Positions 17,149 through 25,868 of a DNA stretch of 64,000 nucleotides are shown piece after piece. The translations under genes were made by a program, and so were the position numbers. The notes under the pieces are model-generated. The model made no database searches. It was not told the origin of the DNA and saw nothing but the letters and a program-made list of their open reading frames with translations. The DNA is taken from positions 1 through 64,000 of the forward strand of contig NZ_MDKC01000006.1 in NCBI RefSeq assembly GCF_001712755.1. The letters run 5' to 3'. Source of the stretch: Gottfriedia luciferensis. Lineage in GTDB: Bacteria; Bacillota; Bacilli; Bacillales; Bacillaceae_G. The stretch's first letter is position 1. The number at the start of each line of letters is the position of its first letter.

Positions 17149-17430
17149 CACAAATTTGATTACCTGAAAATATTAACGCCAAAAATAAGATTACTTTAAA
17201 GATAACTTCGACATAAATATATATCCTCTCTAGGTTTTTACGACACGAATTTAATTACTTCACAAGTTTATTGCTTCAATTGATTATATAAATATATAAA
17301 TAACGAATATTTGTAAATGGTTGTGTACCGACACAAATGTGTTTACTCTTAATTATTAAAAAACGTTGATATATAAAGGCAAGTAACATATTTATGTCGT
17401 TTATTTACGAAACAAATATGTTACTTCAAA
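17149..17430. repeat. Four degenerate direct repeats and a 13-bp inverted repeat
   Basis: The motif GACACAAATTTGATTAC recurs in degenerate form at about 17150, 17240, 17330 and 17409, spaced roughly 80-90 bases. Each copy has the shape CGACACRAATNTNNTTACT. The last copy overlaps a perfect inverted repeat AAGTAACATATTT / AAATATGTTACTT at 17381-17426. The 930-base gap has no coding frame. These may be binding sites for the gene at 17911 or remnants of decayed repeats. Confidence 0.5.
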
Positions 17431-17484
17431 AAATATTGCTATTCTAGTGAAAACCATTAAGTTAATCAAATTTTGATATGTAAG

Positions 17485-17743
17485 AATAATATTAGTAATT
17501 AAAACGTTCATTTATCCTATAAATAACCTGTTCTCAAATCGGAGCAGGTTTTTTTAATTTTTTTATTATTTTCATGCCATACTTTTGATTTCCAATCCTA
17601 TTTATTAATAACTGAAATGAATCATTTTGATAACTAGAATGTCATTTACCCCAAAAATATATCACCATATAATAAAGTTAACATTTTAAATAGTCCTAAT
17701 TTTTTGATTAAAATTATTTTTTAATCCCGTTATCCTAAAATGT
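17485..17743 (+). repeat. Secreted-protein leader unit, copy upstream of the Ig-like gene
   Basis: The segment starts with AATAATATTAGTAATTAA, one mismatch from the last codons and 3' flank of both nagZ genes. It then has the AACCTGTTC terminator at 17525 and a stretch ending CCTAAAATG that aligns with 27703-27904 ahead of the subtilase gene. Shared blocks include ATGAATCATT, TGTCATTTACC, AAAAATATATCAC and TTAACATTTTAAATAGTC. It is a duplicated intergenic unit carrying the relic of a third nagZ 3' end. Confidence 0.65.
17525..17557 (+). terminator. Terminator of the nagZ family type
   Basis: AACCTGTTCT / GGAGCAGGTT around CAAATC, then seven T residues. No gene precedes it now, which fits a lost nagZ copy. 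Confidence 0.8.
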
Positions 17744-17910
17744 AATTTATCTTATCTTGAACTGTTGGATTACATATTAAATTATGACTAGTTTTATACG
17801 ACCTAAAAGAGGATTAAGAAAACGATTTACTAAAGGCAATGAATAGAAGGAGGATATTATCAATCTGAATTTACAGATTGTTCAATATAAAAAATTATGG
17901 AGGTTAACAA

Positions 17911-20900
17911 ATGAGAACAATGATGACAAAACGGATTACTTCATTAACACTCGTACTAACTTTATTTCTGTCTCTATTTAGTAGTTTAGCTTTTGCCTCA
18001 ACAAAAGAGTCAGTAAAGTTAAGAAAGGATCCACAATCGAAGGAGATTGTAAAACTCATTCCAAGTGAATCAACAGTTTCACTCTCACTGAATCAAGGTC
18101 ATCACGATCTAAAGATTGAAGCAGAATATAAGGATGGTAGTAAAGCAGATGTAACAGCAGAAGGAAAATGGACATCCGTAAATGAAAAAGTTGTAACTGT
18201 TGAAACTGGAAGACTAACAGCAGTAAATGTTGGGTCTACAAATGTACAATTTAGTCTTGGTAATGCAGTTTTAAACGTTGAAGTAAATATTAAGAAAAGT
18301 GCACAAGTTTTAAACCAATTGTCAGCTACTTCAGAAAGTAAAAAAATTGTATCACTTGTTTTAGAAGCGCAGCAAATTACATACATAGATGAAGGGCAAG
18401 AGCGTCCGATCGCTTTGAAAGCGCTTTATAACGATGGGTCGACGGAAGATGTAACGAAATTAGCTAAATGGGAATCACAAGATCCTTCAATTGCATCGGT
18501 TGAAAAAGGTGCATTAAAAGGGTTATCAAATGGGAATGTTGCAATGAAAGTAACTTACGCAAATTTTCCAGTAATAAACTTCTTTGCTTCGATAAGAGGT
18601 ATTCCTCATGGTGATGAGCTGTACCTTTCGGCTGACATGTTTAGGCTAGAAACCTCTGATAAGCCGGTTCAAGTAAATGCCAATATAAAGAACACCTGGG
18701 GGAATGGAGCATATACATGGAAAGATGTTACTTCTTCAGGTAGTTGGACAACGACAAATCGTAATGTTGCTACCGTAAGTAAAGATGGTCAGATTACCCC
18801 AGTTGGAATAGGCCAAGCATATATCTATTTTAAATATGATAAGTTGGTTGGTGCTGTACAAGTTAATGTTGTTAAGCCTACAAAGCTTGTAACTGATGAA
18901 CCTACAGTTGAATTATTGCCAAATCAAAATTGGCCTGTTAATTTAACCGAAGTATTCACTAATGGAATATCAGAAGGTGGTATTAATTTAAATGAAAATG
19001 TAAATCCTTATGATGTCAAATGGACCGTCGATGATAACAGTATTGCAACGGTTACTAATTCAGGATATATCAATGCACGTAAGACAGGTAAAACAATTGT
19101 GACAGCTTCATATCGATCGGATGTTCTTCCTCCAGTTAAGATTGAAGTAAATGTTACTAATAAACTTGCTACTCCAAGAGTTATTGGTTTAGCAGCTTCT
19201 CAATCAAACCTTACTTTAGGAACAGGTGAGGAAACGCCTATTACAATAAATGCAATATACAGTGATGGGAGAATTGAGGATGTCTCAGGTTCAGTTGAAT
19301 TTTACTCCGACAATTCCAAAGTAGCTTCCACTCAGCGAGAATTTGGTGGTGCACCTAAGGTTATTGGTCAATTGAGTGGAACAACTGAAATGCATGCTAT
19401 CTATTATGGTGGTCGTTTTACTTTAGATATCCCTGTAGCAGTCAAAGATAGTGTCAATCAGAAGAGGGCTCCACTCCCTGAATCAATTTCTGTTTCACCA
19501 GATATGAAAAATATGGTATTACATCAACAACTGCAGTTAGAAGTAAAAACGAACTATTCAGACAAAACAACGTTAAATTCAACTTCATTTGCGACATATA
19601 AATCGTCAAATCCTGATGTTGTTAAGGTAAATAAGGATGGGCTTCTTACTGCTGTAGGCACTGGTACAACAAATATTACAGTAAATAGCTCAGGTAACTC
19701 AAGGCAGGTTCCAATTATCGTTTCAAATGAACCTTCTAAAGATTTTGTAAATAAAATTGTTGATCTGATTCCTAGTGAAAATGACATCTCCTTTAGTTTA
19801 TCTGAGCACACGCATTCGTTCACGGTAAAAGCAAAATATAAGGATGGTTCAACAACTGACGTTACATCAGACACAGGATTCACTTCATTAGACCCAGACA
19901 AAGTTACAGTTAAGAATGGTGTTCTTACAGCAGTAGCACCAGGAACAACACAAGTACTGATCGATTATGGCACAAGCACAAAAATCTTGAATGTTTCAAT
20001 TCATTCTGGGAATGATGCATCAATTAAAGATTTAAAAATTGAATCTTTACTCGTTTCCTCATTGGATGTTGTTGTCCAAAAAGATAAGCTTTATCCAGTA
20101 CATGTTTTTGCTCAATACAATGATGGAACTCAAAGGGAGATATCGAATTCAATCCAGTGGACAACAGAGAACCCTTCAGTTGTAAGTGTTAAAGACGGGA
20201 AGTTTATTGGAATGAATACTGGAAAAACGACGGTTAGTGCAACAATTGCAGGTTTCTCTACTATTAAAATTCCAGTAAAAGTACAAGATAAAGCTGGACC
20301 AGTAAATTTAGTAGGAATTGTTAGCACGGGGATGGTATTACAGCCTGAATCAGGATCTATAATAGATGCGATAACTGGTACGCAAAATGGAATGATATTA
20401 CACCCTGAATCAGGAACTATTGATGCGAACGCGTTTGCTGAATATACAGATCATAATATCGTTCAGGTTGATACAGAAGGGAAATGGGAATCTTCCGACG
20501 AAAATGTAGCAACTGTTGACCAGAACGGGGTCATTACATGGGTCGGCACTGGTGAAGCATACATCTGGTTCATTTATGGAAATATGAGAGATGCTATTTG
20601 GGTAAGAAACACTAAGCCTGTAAATTTATATTGGGCTGAAAACGATAGATGGACAACTAGTAATATTATGTTAGAACCTAATAAGTCTACTGACGTCTCA
20701 ATTAATGGATCTTTTGGCCATCCTCGCAGAGATGGAAATTGTGATTGTTATAATCTTAATAGCAAAGCAAAATTGACGGTGGCGGACGAATCAGTTGCAT
20801 CGATTTCTGCTGATGGACATCTCATCGCTCACTCTGTTGGAAAAACGACAATTACTGCTACTGTTTTTGGAATGTCAACCACAATTGATGTTGAAGTTGT

Positions 20901-21174
20901 AGCAAAGTATCCTACATTTACTAGAGGGATAAGTTCTGCACCTGGTTATATCGTAAATTCAGCAGGTTCAAAAAATGAGATAATTATTAATGCTATGTCA
21001 AGCGATGGGACGATAAATGATGTTACAGCTGATGTCAAATATACTAGTTCCAATCCGGAAGTAGCGGAAGTGACCGCTGATCATAAAATCTTAACGAAGT
21101 CTGAAGGAGCCGCAGTAATAATTGCGGAATATGATGGATTTAAAATTATTGTTCCTGTTATCGTTAAACCTTAA
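17911..21174 (+). CDS. Large secreted bacterial Ig-like (BIG2) repeat protein
   Basis: 1087 residues. The signal peptide ends near LAFAST (about residue 30). The rest is roughly ten tandem Ig-like units of the BIG2 type, each with a DGS/DVT element and ending like LTAVNVGSTNV or LTAVAPGTTQV. The unit at about 50-135 and another near 610-695 are clearly related (KLIPSE / DLIPSE; YKDGS). A short internal duplication (MVLQPESGS / MILHPESGT) lies near 805-835. There is no LPXTG anchor, membrane tail or enzymatic domain, so it is probably a released or wall-associated adhesive or scaffold protein. The ATG follows TGGAGG. Its leader is shared with the subtilase at 27932. Confidence 0.8.
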   Translation: MRTMMTKRITSLTLVLTLFLSLFSSLAFASTKESVKLRKDPQSKEIVKLIPSESTVSLSLNQGHHDLKIEAEYKDGSKADVTAEGKWTSVNEKVVTVETGRLTAVNVGSTNVQFSLGNAVLNVEVNIKKSAQVLNQLSATSESKKIVSLVLEAQQITYIDEGQERPIALKALYNDGSTEDVTKLAKWESQDPSIASVEKGALKGLSNGNVAMKVTYANFPVINFFASIRGIPHGDELYLSADMFRLETSDKPVQVNANIKNTWGNGAYTWKDVTSSGSWTTTNRNVATVSKDGQITPVGIGQAYIYFKYDKLVGAVQVNVVKPTKLVTDEPTVELLPNQNWPVNLTEVFTNGISEGGINLNENVNPYDVKWTVDDNSIATVTNSGYINARKTGKTIVTASYRSDVLPPVKIEVNVTNKLATPRVIGLAASQSNLTLGTGEETPITINAIYSDGRIEDVSGSVEFYSDNSKVASTQREFGGAPKVIGQLSGTTEMHAIYYGGRFTLDIPVAVKDSVNQKRAPLPESISVSPDMKNMVLHQQLQLEVKTNYSDKTTLNSTSFATYKSSNPDVVKVNKDGLLTAVGTGTTNITVNSSGNSRQVPIIVSNEPSKDFVNKIVDLIPSENDISFSLSEHTHSFTVKAKYKDGSTTDVTSDTGFTSLDPDKVTVKNGVLTAVAPGTTQVLIDYGTSTKILNVSIHSGNDASIKDLKIESLLVSSLDVVVQKDKLYPVHVFAQYNDGTQREISNSIQWTTENPSVVSVKDGKFIGMNTGKTTVSATIAGFSTIKIPVKVQDKAGPVNLVGIVSTGMVLQPESGSIIDAITGTQNGMILHPESGTIDANAFAEYTDHNIVQVDTEGKWESSDENVATVDQNGVITWVGTGEAYIWFIYGNMRDAIWVRNTKPVNLYWAENDRWTTSNIMLEPNKSTDVSINGSFGHPRRDGNCDCYNLNSKAKLTVADESVASISADGHLIAHSVGKTTITATVFGMSTTIDVEVVAKYPTFTRGISSAPGYIVNSAGSKNEIIINAMSSDGTINDVTADVKYTSSNPEVAEVTADHKILTKSEGAAVIIAEYDGFKIIVPVIVKP

Positions 21175-21252
21175 AGAATAGTTTGTATAATTGATGTTTA
21201 GATAAACTATACCTTTAAGATAAAAAATAGTCTGGTTTTTATGTTCACCCCA

Positions 21253-21288
21253 CCCCCGTAAGTTAGCAATAATTACGGGGTATTTTTA
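21253..21288 (+). terminator. Terminator of the Ig-like protein gene
   Basis: Perfect CCCCGTAA / TTACGGGG stem around an 11-base loop, followed by TATTTTTAT. Confidence 0.8.
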
Positions 21289-21414
21289 TGGGGAATATTG
21301 CTAATTCCTACTATTATATATTACTTTTATATTATCTAATTTCTTAATCATTATCATATAAAATACTAAATTGTTTTTATCAAAATAATTATAAGGGCAA
21401 GTTATCTTATTTTA

Positions 21415-21448
21415 AACCTGTATCCAAATCGGGGCAGTTTTTTTCTAA
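21415..21448 (+). terminator. Decayed nagZ-family terminator
   Basis: AACCTGTATCCAAATCGGGG followed by CAG and eight T residues. It has the sequence and order of the AACCTGTTC...GGAGCAGGTT hairpin, but the stem is partly broken. It lies in the 400-base gap before the ger operon, which holds no other supported feature. Confidence 0.45.
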
Positions 21449-21577
21449 TGCAGCTTTTACCACTGTTATTGGTGTGTAATAGCTGTATTTTTTAATGAAT
21501 AAGCTGTTCATTCAATGGAAAATATAAACATGTTTATACAATAATTTACTAGTAGAGAAGGAGGTCTTGCTCGAATT

Positions 21578-22675
21578 ATGAATAATGAAAAAATTTTCAT
21601 AAGTGCAGCATTAATCCTCGTACTACTTTCCAGTTTATTTATGAACCATTTTATAATGATTTCAGCATTACTTGACATAGCCGGAAGAGATGCTTGGTTA
21701 TCAGTAGTTATAGCTCTCCCATTTCTTTTAGTCTGGCTTTGTATTTTATATTACATCATGAGAAAAACGAAACAAAAATCTGTCACCCTACTGATAAAAC
21801 AGAACTATGGAAATTTAGCCTTTTCTATAATAGTCATTCCATTATTAGCTTTTTTATTGATAAATACATACATTACTTTAAAGTCCATTTCATATTGGAT
21901 CACAGTAATCTATTTACCGAAAACACCTACAATTGTAATTGAAGTATGTTTATTAATGATCTGCACTTATTGTGCTTATGCAGGATTATCATCCATTGCT
22001 GTCATATCAGTATTTTTTATTCCTTTTATTCTAATTTTTGATTTTTTTCTTAATGGAGCCAATATCCAATTTATGCATATAAATTGGATGAAACCGATGT
22101 TACAGAATGGTTGGAATCCAATTTTTAAAGGTAGCTTTTTTATTGCTGGAGGATATATCGAACTTTTGTTTTTATTATTAATTCAGCATCGAATTAACAA
22201 GGAAATAAGATTTTGGCAAATATTCTTTTTAGGAATTTTGATGTTAATATCTTCAATTTTCCCATTGTTTTATTCAATTTCATTATTTGGTCCTCAATTA
22301 TCAGAAAAAATGCGCTACCCCGTTTATGAGCAATGGCGCCTTCTAGGAATTGGTCATTTTATTCAACACGTAGACTTTTTCTCTGTTTTTCAATTTATGT
22401 CATGTTCCTTTATAAGAATATCCTTAACTATATACATATTTGTAGATATTTTAAATATTAGATCAAAAAGCAGGTTAAAAAAAATGTTTTGGGCTTTAAG
22501 TTTTGTGTTATTAGTAGCCGTATGTATACCAGTAACGGATTTAAAACTCCATTCATTTATGAAACATAATTATGTACCTATATTTGTACCTGTTATCTTT
22601 TTAATATCAATTTTAATAGTACTCTTTGTCTTGAAAATTAAGGTGAATCTAAAAGGGGATGAGTCCCATATCTAA
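21578..22675 (+). CDS. Spore germination receptor B subunit (GerB family permease)
   Basis: 365-residue integral membrane protein with about ten helices of the amino-acid/polyamine transporter fold used by GerAB/GerBB/GerKB proteins. It is thought to bind or pass the germinant in the inner spore membrane. The ATG follows AAGGAGG. It is the first gene of a three-gene operon and overlaps the next gene by 17 bases. The order B-A-C differs from the common A-B-C arrangement. The germinant is not predictable. Confidence 0.88.
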   Translation: MNNEKIFISAALILVLLSSLFMNHFIMISALLDIAGRDAWLSVVIALPFLLVWLCILYYIMRKTKQKSVTLLIKQNYGNLAFSIIVIPLLAFLLINTYITLKSISYWITVIYLPKTPTIVIEVCLLMICTYCAYAGLSSIAVISVFFIPFILIFDFFLNGANIQFMHINWMKPMLQNGWNPIFKGSFFIAGGYIELLFLLLIQHRINKEIRFWQIFFLGILMLISSIFPLFYSISLFGPQLSEKMRYPVYEQWRLLGIGHFIQHVDFFSVFQFMSCSFIRISLTIYIFVDILNIRSKSRLKKMFWALSFVLLVAVCIPVTDLKLHSFMKHNYVPIFVPVIFLISILIVLFVLKIKVNLKGDESHI

Positions 22676-24086
22676 AGTAAATGAACAAAAAATAAGAAAA
22701 CTTTTCAAAAATTGTGCAGATGTGCAAATAAAAGTACATCACTTAAATAATAATCCGAGAAATAAACGTGTGCTTTTTGTCTATTCTAGCGGAATGATTG
22801 ATACCATACATATGAACCAGTTTGTATTACCTAATCTGCAAAATAATACTTTACAACTAATACCGTTAAATAGTAGTGAAAAGGATACTGAACAACAAAT
22901 CACTCTAAAAGTTTTTTCTGGTGAATTAATTTTAATATTTGAAAATACAAATGAAATTTTTTCTGTCAATATATCAAATATTCCACAACGTCAAACTGAG
23001 GAATCAACTTACGAAGTTTCAATTAAAGGTGCTCGTGATGGTTTTACAGAATCTCTAGAAACAAATGTGGCATTACTTCGAAAAAGAATACCTAGTAACA
23101 CTTTATGTAATGAATTATTTAAGATTGGTACACGAAGTCAAACTAGCGTTTCTTTACTTTATCTATCAGATGTAATAAATGAGAATATTATCGCTGAAGC
23201 AAGAAAGAGACTTAAGTCAGTTGAAGTAGAAATACTAAATGGAGTTTCTCCTCTTGAAGAATTACTATCAGACTCGCCATATACAATTATTCCATCTTTA
23301 ACATATAGTACAAGACCAGATATGATCATCGAATCACTCCAAAGAGGACGATTTTGTATCTTAATAGATGGTGCTCCAGCTGCATTGATTGCTCCAATTA
23401 ATATAAATTTATTACTAAAATCTGCTGAAGATATGTACATGCCTTATTACTTTGTTACACTTCAAAGGATACTAAGATATATGGGATTGTTACTTTCAGT
23501 ATTACTTCCTGGTTTTTACATTGCAATGACTACATATCATTTAGACCAGATTCCTTTTCCAGCACTTGCAACAATTGCATTAAATTGTATTGGTATACCA
23601 TTTTCTCCAGGGATGGAGTTAATTTTATTGGTCATTCTTTTTGAATTACTTCGTGAGGCAGGTTTGCGCTTGCCAAAATCAACAGGTCAAACTGTTACAG
23701 TGGTAGGAGGGTTAATAGTAGGAGATACAATGATTCGATCAGGACTTGCTTCTCCGAATGTAGTTGTCGTTGTTGCAATTACACTGATGGCTCAATTCTT
23801 AATTGTAAACCAGTCTTTTGGAAGTGCCGTTATTTTAATGAGAGGTTTATGTATTATTATGGGGTGTATATTAGGGTTGCCGGGTTTAATGCTTGCTCTT
23901 TTTTTAATATTAATCTATCTCTCAACTTTAAAATCTTTCGGAGTATCAATCATGTCGGCATTTAAAAATCCAATTGATAGTGACTACCTTAAAGATATTT
24001 TTCAATTGCCCAAACCATTTATGAGAAAAACACCAAAATTTTTATATACGAAACATGGACGAAAACAAGGAGAAGAATCAAATTGA
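22659..24086 (+). CDS. Spore germination receptor A subunit (GerA family)
   Basis: 475 residues. The hydrophilic N-terminal domain (about 1-260; characteristic stretches SIKGARDGFTESLETNVALLRKRI and SDSPYTIIPSLTYSTRPD) is followed by a membrane domain of about five helices (265-440; LPGFYIAMTTYH, SPGMELILLVILFELLREAGLRLP). It forms the receptor core with the B subunit and C lipoprotein. The start lies inside the end of the B gene and the stop overlaps the C gene by four bases, so translation is coupled. An alternative start 21 bases downstream cannot be excluded. Confidence 0.9.
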   Translation: MSPISKVNEQKIRKLFKNCADVQIKVHHLNNNPRNKRVLFVYSSGMIDTIHMNQFVLPNLQNNTLQLIPLNSSEKDTEQQITLKVFSGELILIFENTNEIFSVNISNIPQRQTEESTYEVSIKGARDGFTESLETNVALLRKRIPSNTLCNELFKIGTRSQTSVSLLYLSDVINENIIAEARKRLKSVEVEILNGVSPLEELLSDSPYTIIPSLTYSTRPDMIIESLQRGRFCILIDGAPAALIAPININLLLKSAEDMYMPYYFVTLQRILRYMGLLLSVLLPGFYIAMTTYHLDQIPFPALATIALNCIGIPFSPGMELILLVILFELLREAGLRLPKSTGQTVTVVGGLIVGDTMIRSGLASPNVVVVVAITLMAQFLIVNQSFGSAVILMRGLCIIMGCILGLPGLMLALFLILIYLSTLKSFGVSIMSAFKNPIDSDYLKDIFQLPKPFMRKTPKFLYTKHGRKQGEESN

Positions 24087-25222
24087 AGCTGAAGCTTATT
24101 TTACTAATTGTTCCAATCTTACTTTTAGCCGGTTGTTGGGACCAAAAACAAATAAATCAAGTAACATTTGTCTCGGCTCTTGGTGTAGATTATGTAAATA
24201 ATGAATATGTTTTATATGTACAAGTATTAGATTTTACAACAATTGGTAAATCTGAGCAAGGAAGTAGTGGAGCAGAAGGCCCTAACATTTGGGTTGGTAA
24301 AGGGAAAGGAACAACATTTTCACTGGCCTGGAACGACTTGTATAATAGCATCCAACAAGGGACAATCTTTGGTCAAATTAGTTCGGTTGTGTTTAAGGAA
24401 TCTGCTTTGGGTAAAGAACAAATAGACGAATCATTAGATACATTTGAAAGGTTTATAGATGCAAGACTTACACCTTGGCTTTATACAACAAAAGAACCAA
24501 TTGATAAAATTTTTGCAGTGCAACCAATGTTACCAAATTCACCAATTATGAGCTTATTACATTTACCTAATGAAAATTATGAAGAACATTCAATCATTTC
24601 ACCGATGAAAATGGTGGAATTCGCCGGACTTTATAATGAACCTAGTTCATCAATTATCGTTCCAACACTTGGGGTAAATGAAGAATTGTGGAAAAAAGAT
24701 GCCAAAAAAATGCCGATGATGAATGTAAATGGAGCTTTTGTGTTTCAGAATGCCAAAAAAACACAATGGATTTCAAAAGACGATTTAATAGGTTTACGTT
24801 GGACTGATCAGAATACTGTGATGACGCCTCTCTCTTTAAATGAAAAAAACGGAAAACTTAAAGCATTGCTTCCAATTGAGAAGCCAAATATAAAGATTCA
24901 GTCAAAAGTTAACAAATCAGGTGTTCCAAAATTTAAAATGAGTATTAAAGCACATGCATCTGTATCTCAGTTAAATTCCAAAATCAGTAATAGAGTACTA
25001 CAAAATAAAGCAGAAAATGAAATTAAAAAGGAAATCCGTAAGACGTATTTGAAAGGATTAAGTAAAGATTTAGATGTATTCCATTTAGAAGAAGAACTGT
25101 TTAGAAATAACTATAAATCCTGGAAATCAATTAAAAAAAATAATAAATTTCCACTTGCGTCCAATTCTCTTGGGACTATTAAAGTAAAGATTACAGTCAT
25201 TGATCGAGAAGAAAAAGAATAA
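24083..25222 (+). CDS. Spore germination lipoprotein C subunit (Ger(x)C family)
   Basis: 379 residues. The signal peptide ends in the lipobox LLAGC (Cys near residue 18), followed by WDQKQINQVTFVSALGVDY, the typical GerC opening. The rest is the three-domain GerC fold on the outer side of the inner spore membrane. The start is TTG, within the stop codon of the A gene, with AAGGAG ahead. It is the last gene of the operon. A large imperfect hairpin lies 30 bases downstream. Confidence 0.88.
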   Translation: MKLKLILLIVPILLLAGCWDQKQINQVTFVSALGVDYVNNEYVLYVQVLDFTTIGKSEQGSSGAEGPNIWVGKGKGTTFSLAWNDLYNSIQQGTIFGQISSVVFKESALGKEQIDESLDTFERFIDARLTPWLYTTKEPIDKIFAVQPMLPNSPIMSLLHLPNENYEEHSIISPMKMVEFAGLYNEPSSSIIVPTLGVNEELWKKDAKKMPMMNVNGAFVFQNAKKTQWISKDDLIGLRWTDQNTVMTPLSLNEKNGKLKALLPIEKPNIKIQSKVNKSGVPKFKMSIKAHASVSQLNSKISNRVLQNKAENEIKKEIRKTYLKGLSKDLDVFHLEEELFRNNYKSWKSIKKNNKFPLASNSLGTIKVKITVIDREEKE

Positions 25223-25255
25223 AGAATTTCTATTTGTTTCATTTATTATGGAGAT

Positions 25256-25307
25256 AATCCCTTCACATAACTATCGTAAAACTAAAATATAGTTGAGTGA
25301 GGGGATT
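25256..25307 (+). terminator. Imperfect hairpin after the ger operon
   Basis: AATCCCTTCAC pairs with GTGAGGGGATT (one bulge), with inner ACTAT / ATAGT pairing. There is no T run, so termination efficiency is doubtful. Confidence 0.4.
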
Positions 25308-25469
25308 AGTTAAAAATAATCTAAAGTAAAAAAAGTGTAAATATTATTTCAATTCGTTAGTAATATTATTACTTTCTATTTTAAATTGGTAAATGTCATT
25401 GACTAGATAGTTAATCAGTATTAATCTTATCCTTGCATTCAAGATATTGTATTTTCGAAGTTCACATAA

Positions 25470-25510
25470 AAGAATGAACGGTAAAGAATAATTGTTTACC
25501 GTTCATTCTT
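25470..25510. promoter_or_regulatory. Long inverted repeat of the intergenic module (upstream of nagZ copy 2)
   Basis: Perfect 16-bp arms AAGAATGAACGGTAAA and TTTACCGTTCATTCTT around nine bases. The same arm sequence occurs at 33738-33780, 36376-36419, 57523-57567 and as a single arm at 58298-58315. It is followed by the AATATGTTATAAAT stretch also shared with other copies. It could act as operator pair or RNA hairpin. The 646-base gap it lies in has no coding frame. Confidence 0.65.
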
Positions 25511-25583
25511 AATATGTTATAAATGTAAACAAGAGGTGGTGAGGAAGTATTAATTGTACTTAAAAATAGACTTTTAATAATAA

Positions 25584-25605
25584 TTTAAGAATGAATATTC
25601 TCAAA
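25584..25605 (+). promoter_or_regulatory. Short palindromic site of the module
   Basis: Imperfect palindrome with core AAGAATGAATATTCTC, flanked by TTT and AAA. It lies about 75 bases after the long inverted repeat and 264 bases before nagZ copy 2. Confidence 0.55.
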
Positions 25606-25868
25606 TGTTGTTTAAAAAGAATATCGGTCTCTTATTTCCGATTTAATACTTACATTCGTTATCAACTGTTTTGTAATTATATTCTCTGTCAGACAGTTTT
25701 TAAAAATTAGTGATTTTAACCGGTATAAGAAAAACCTCGTAACTACTACTTAATATTAAACTTAGATTAAATCAGTATATTTGTTATTAATTGTTTATAG
25801 TTTTAAAACATATCTATTATTTTTTCGAAAACAATATTAACATATGAAAAAAATTTAGAGGTGAAACT

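Noticed and set aside
17149-17430. Possible CRISPR-like array
   Set aside because: The repeats are degenerate, unequal in spacing (80-90 bases) and lack identical direct repeats or cas genes.
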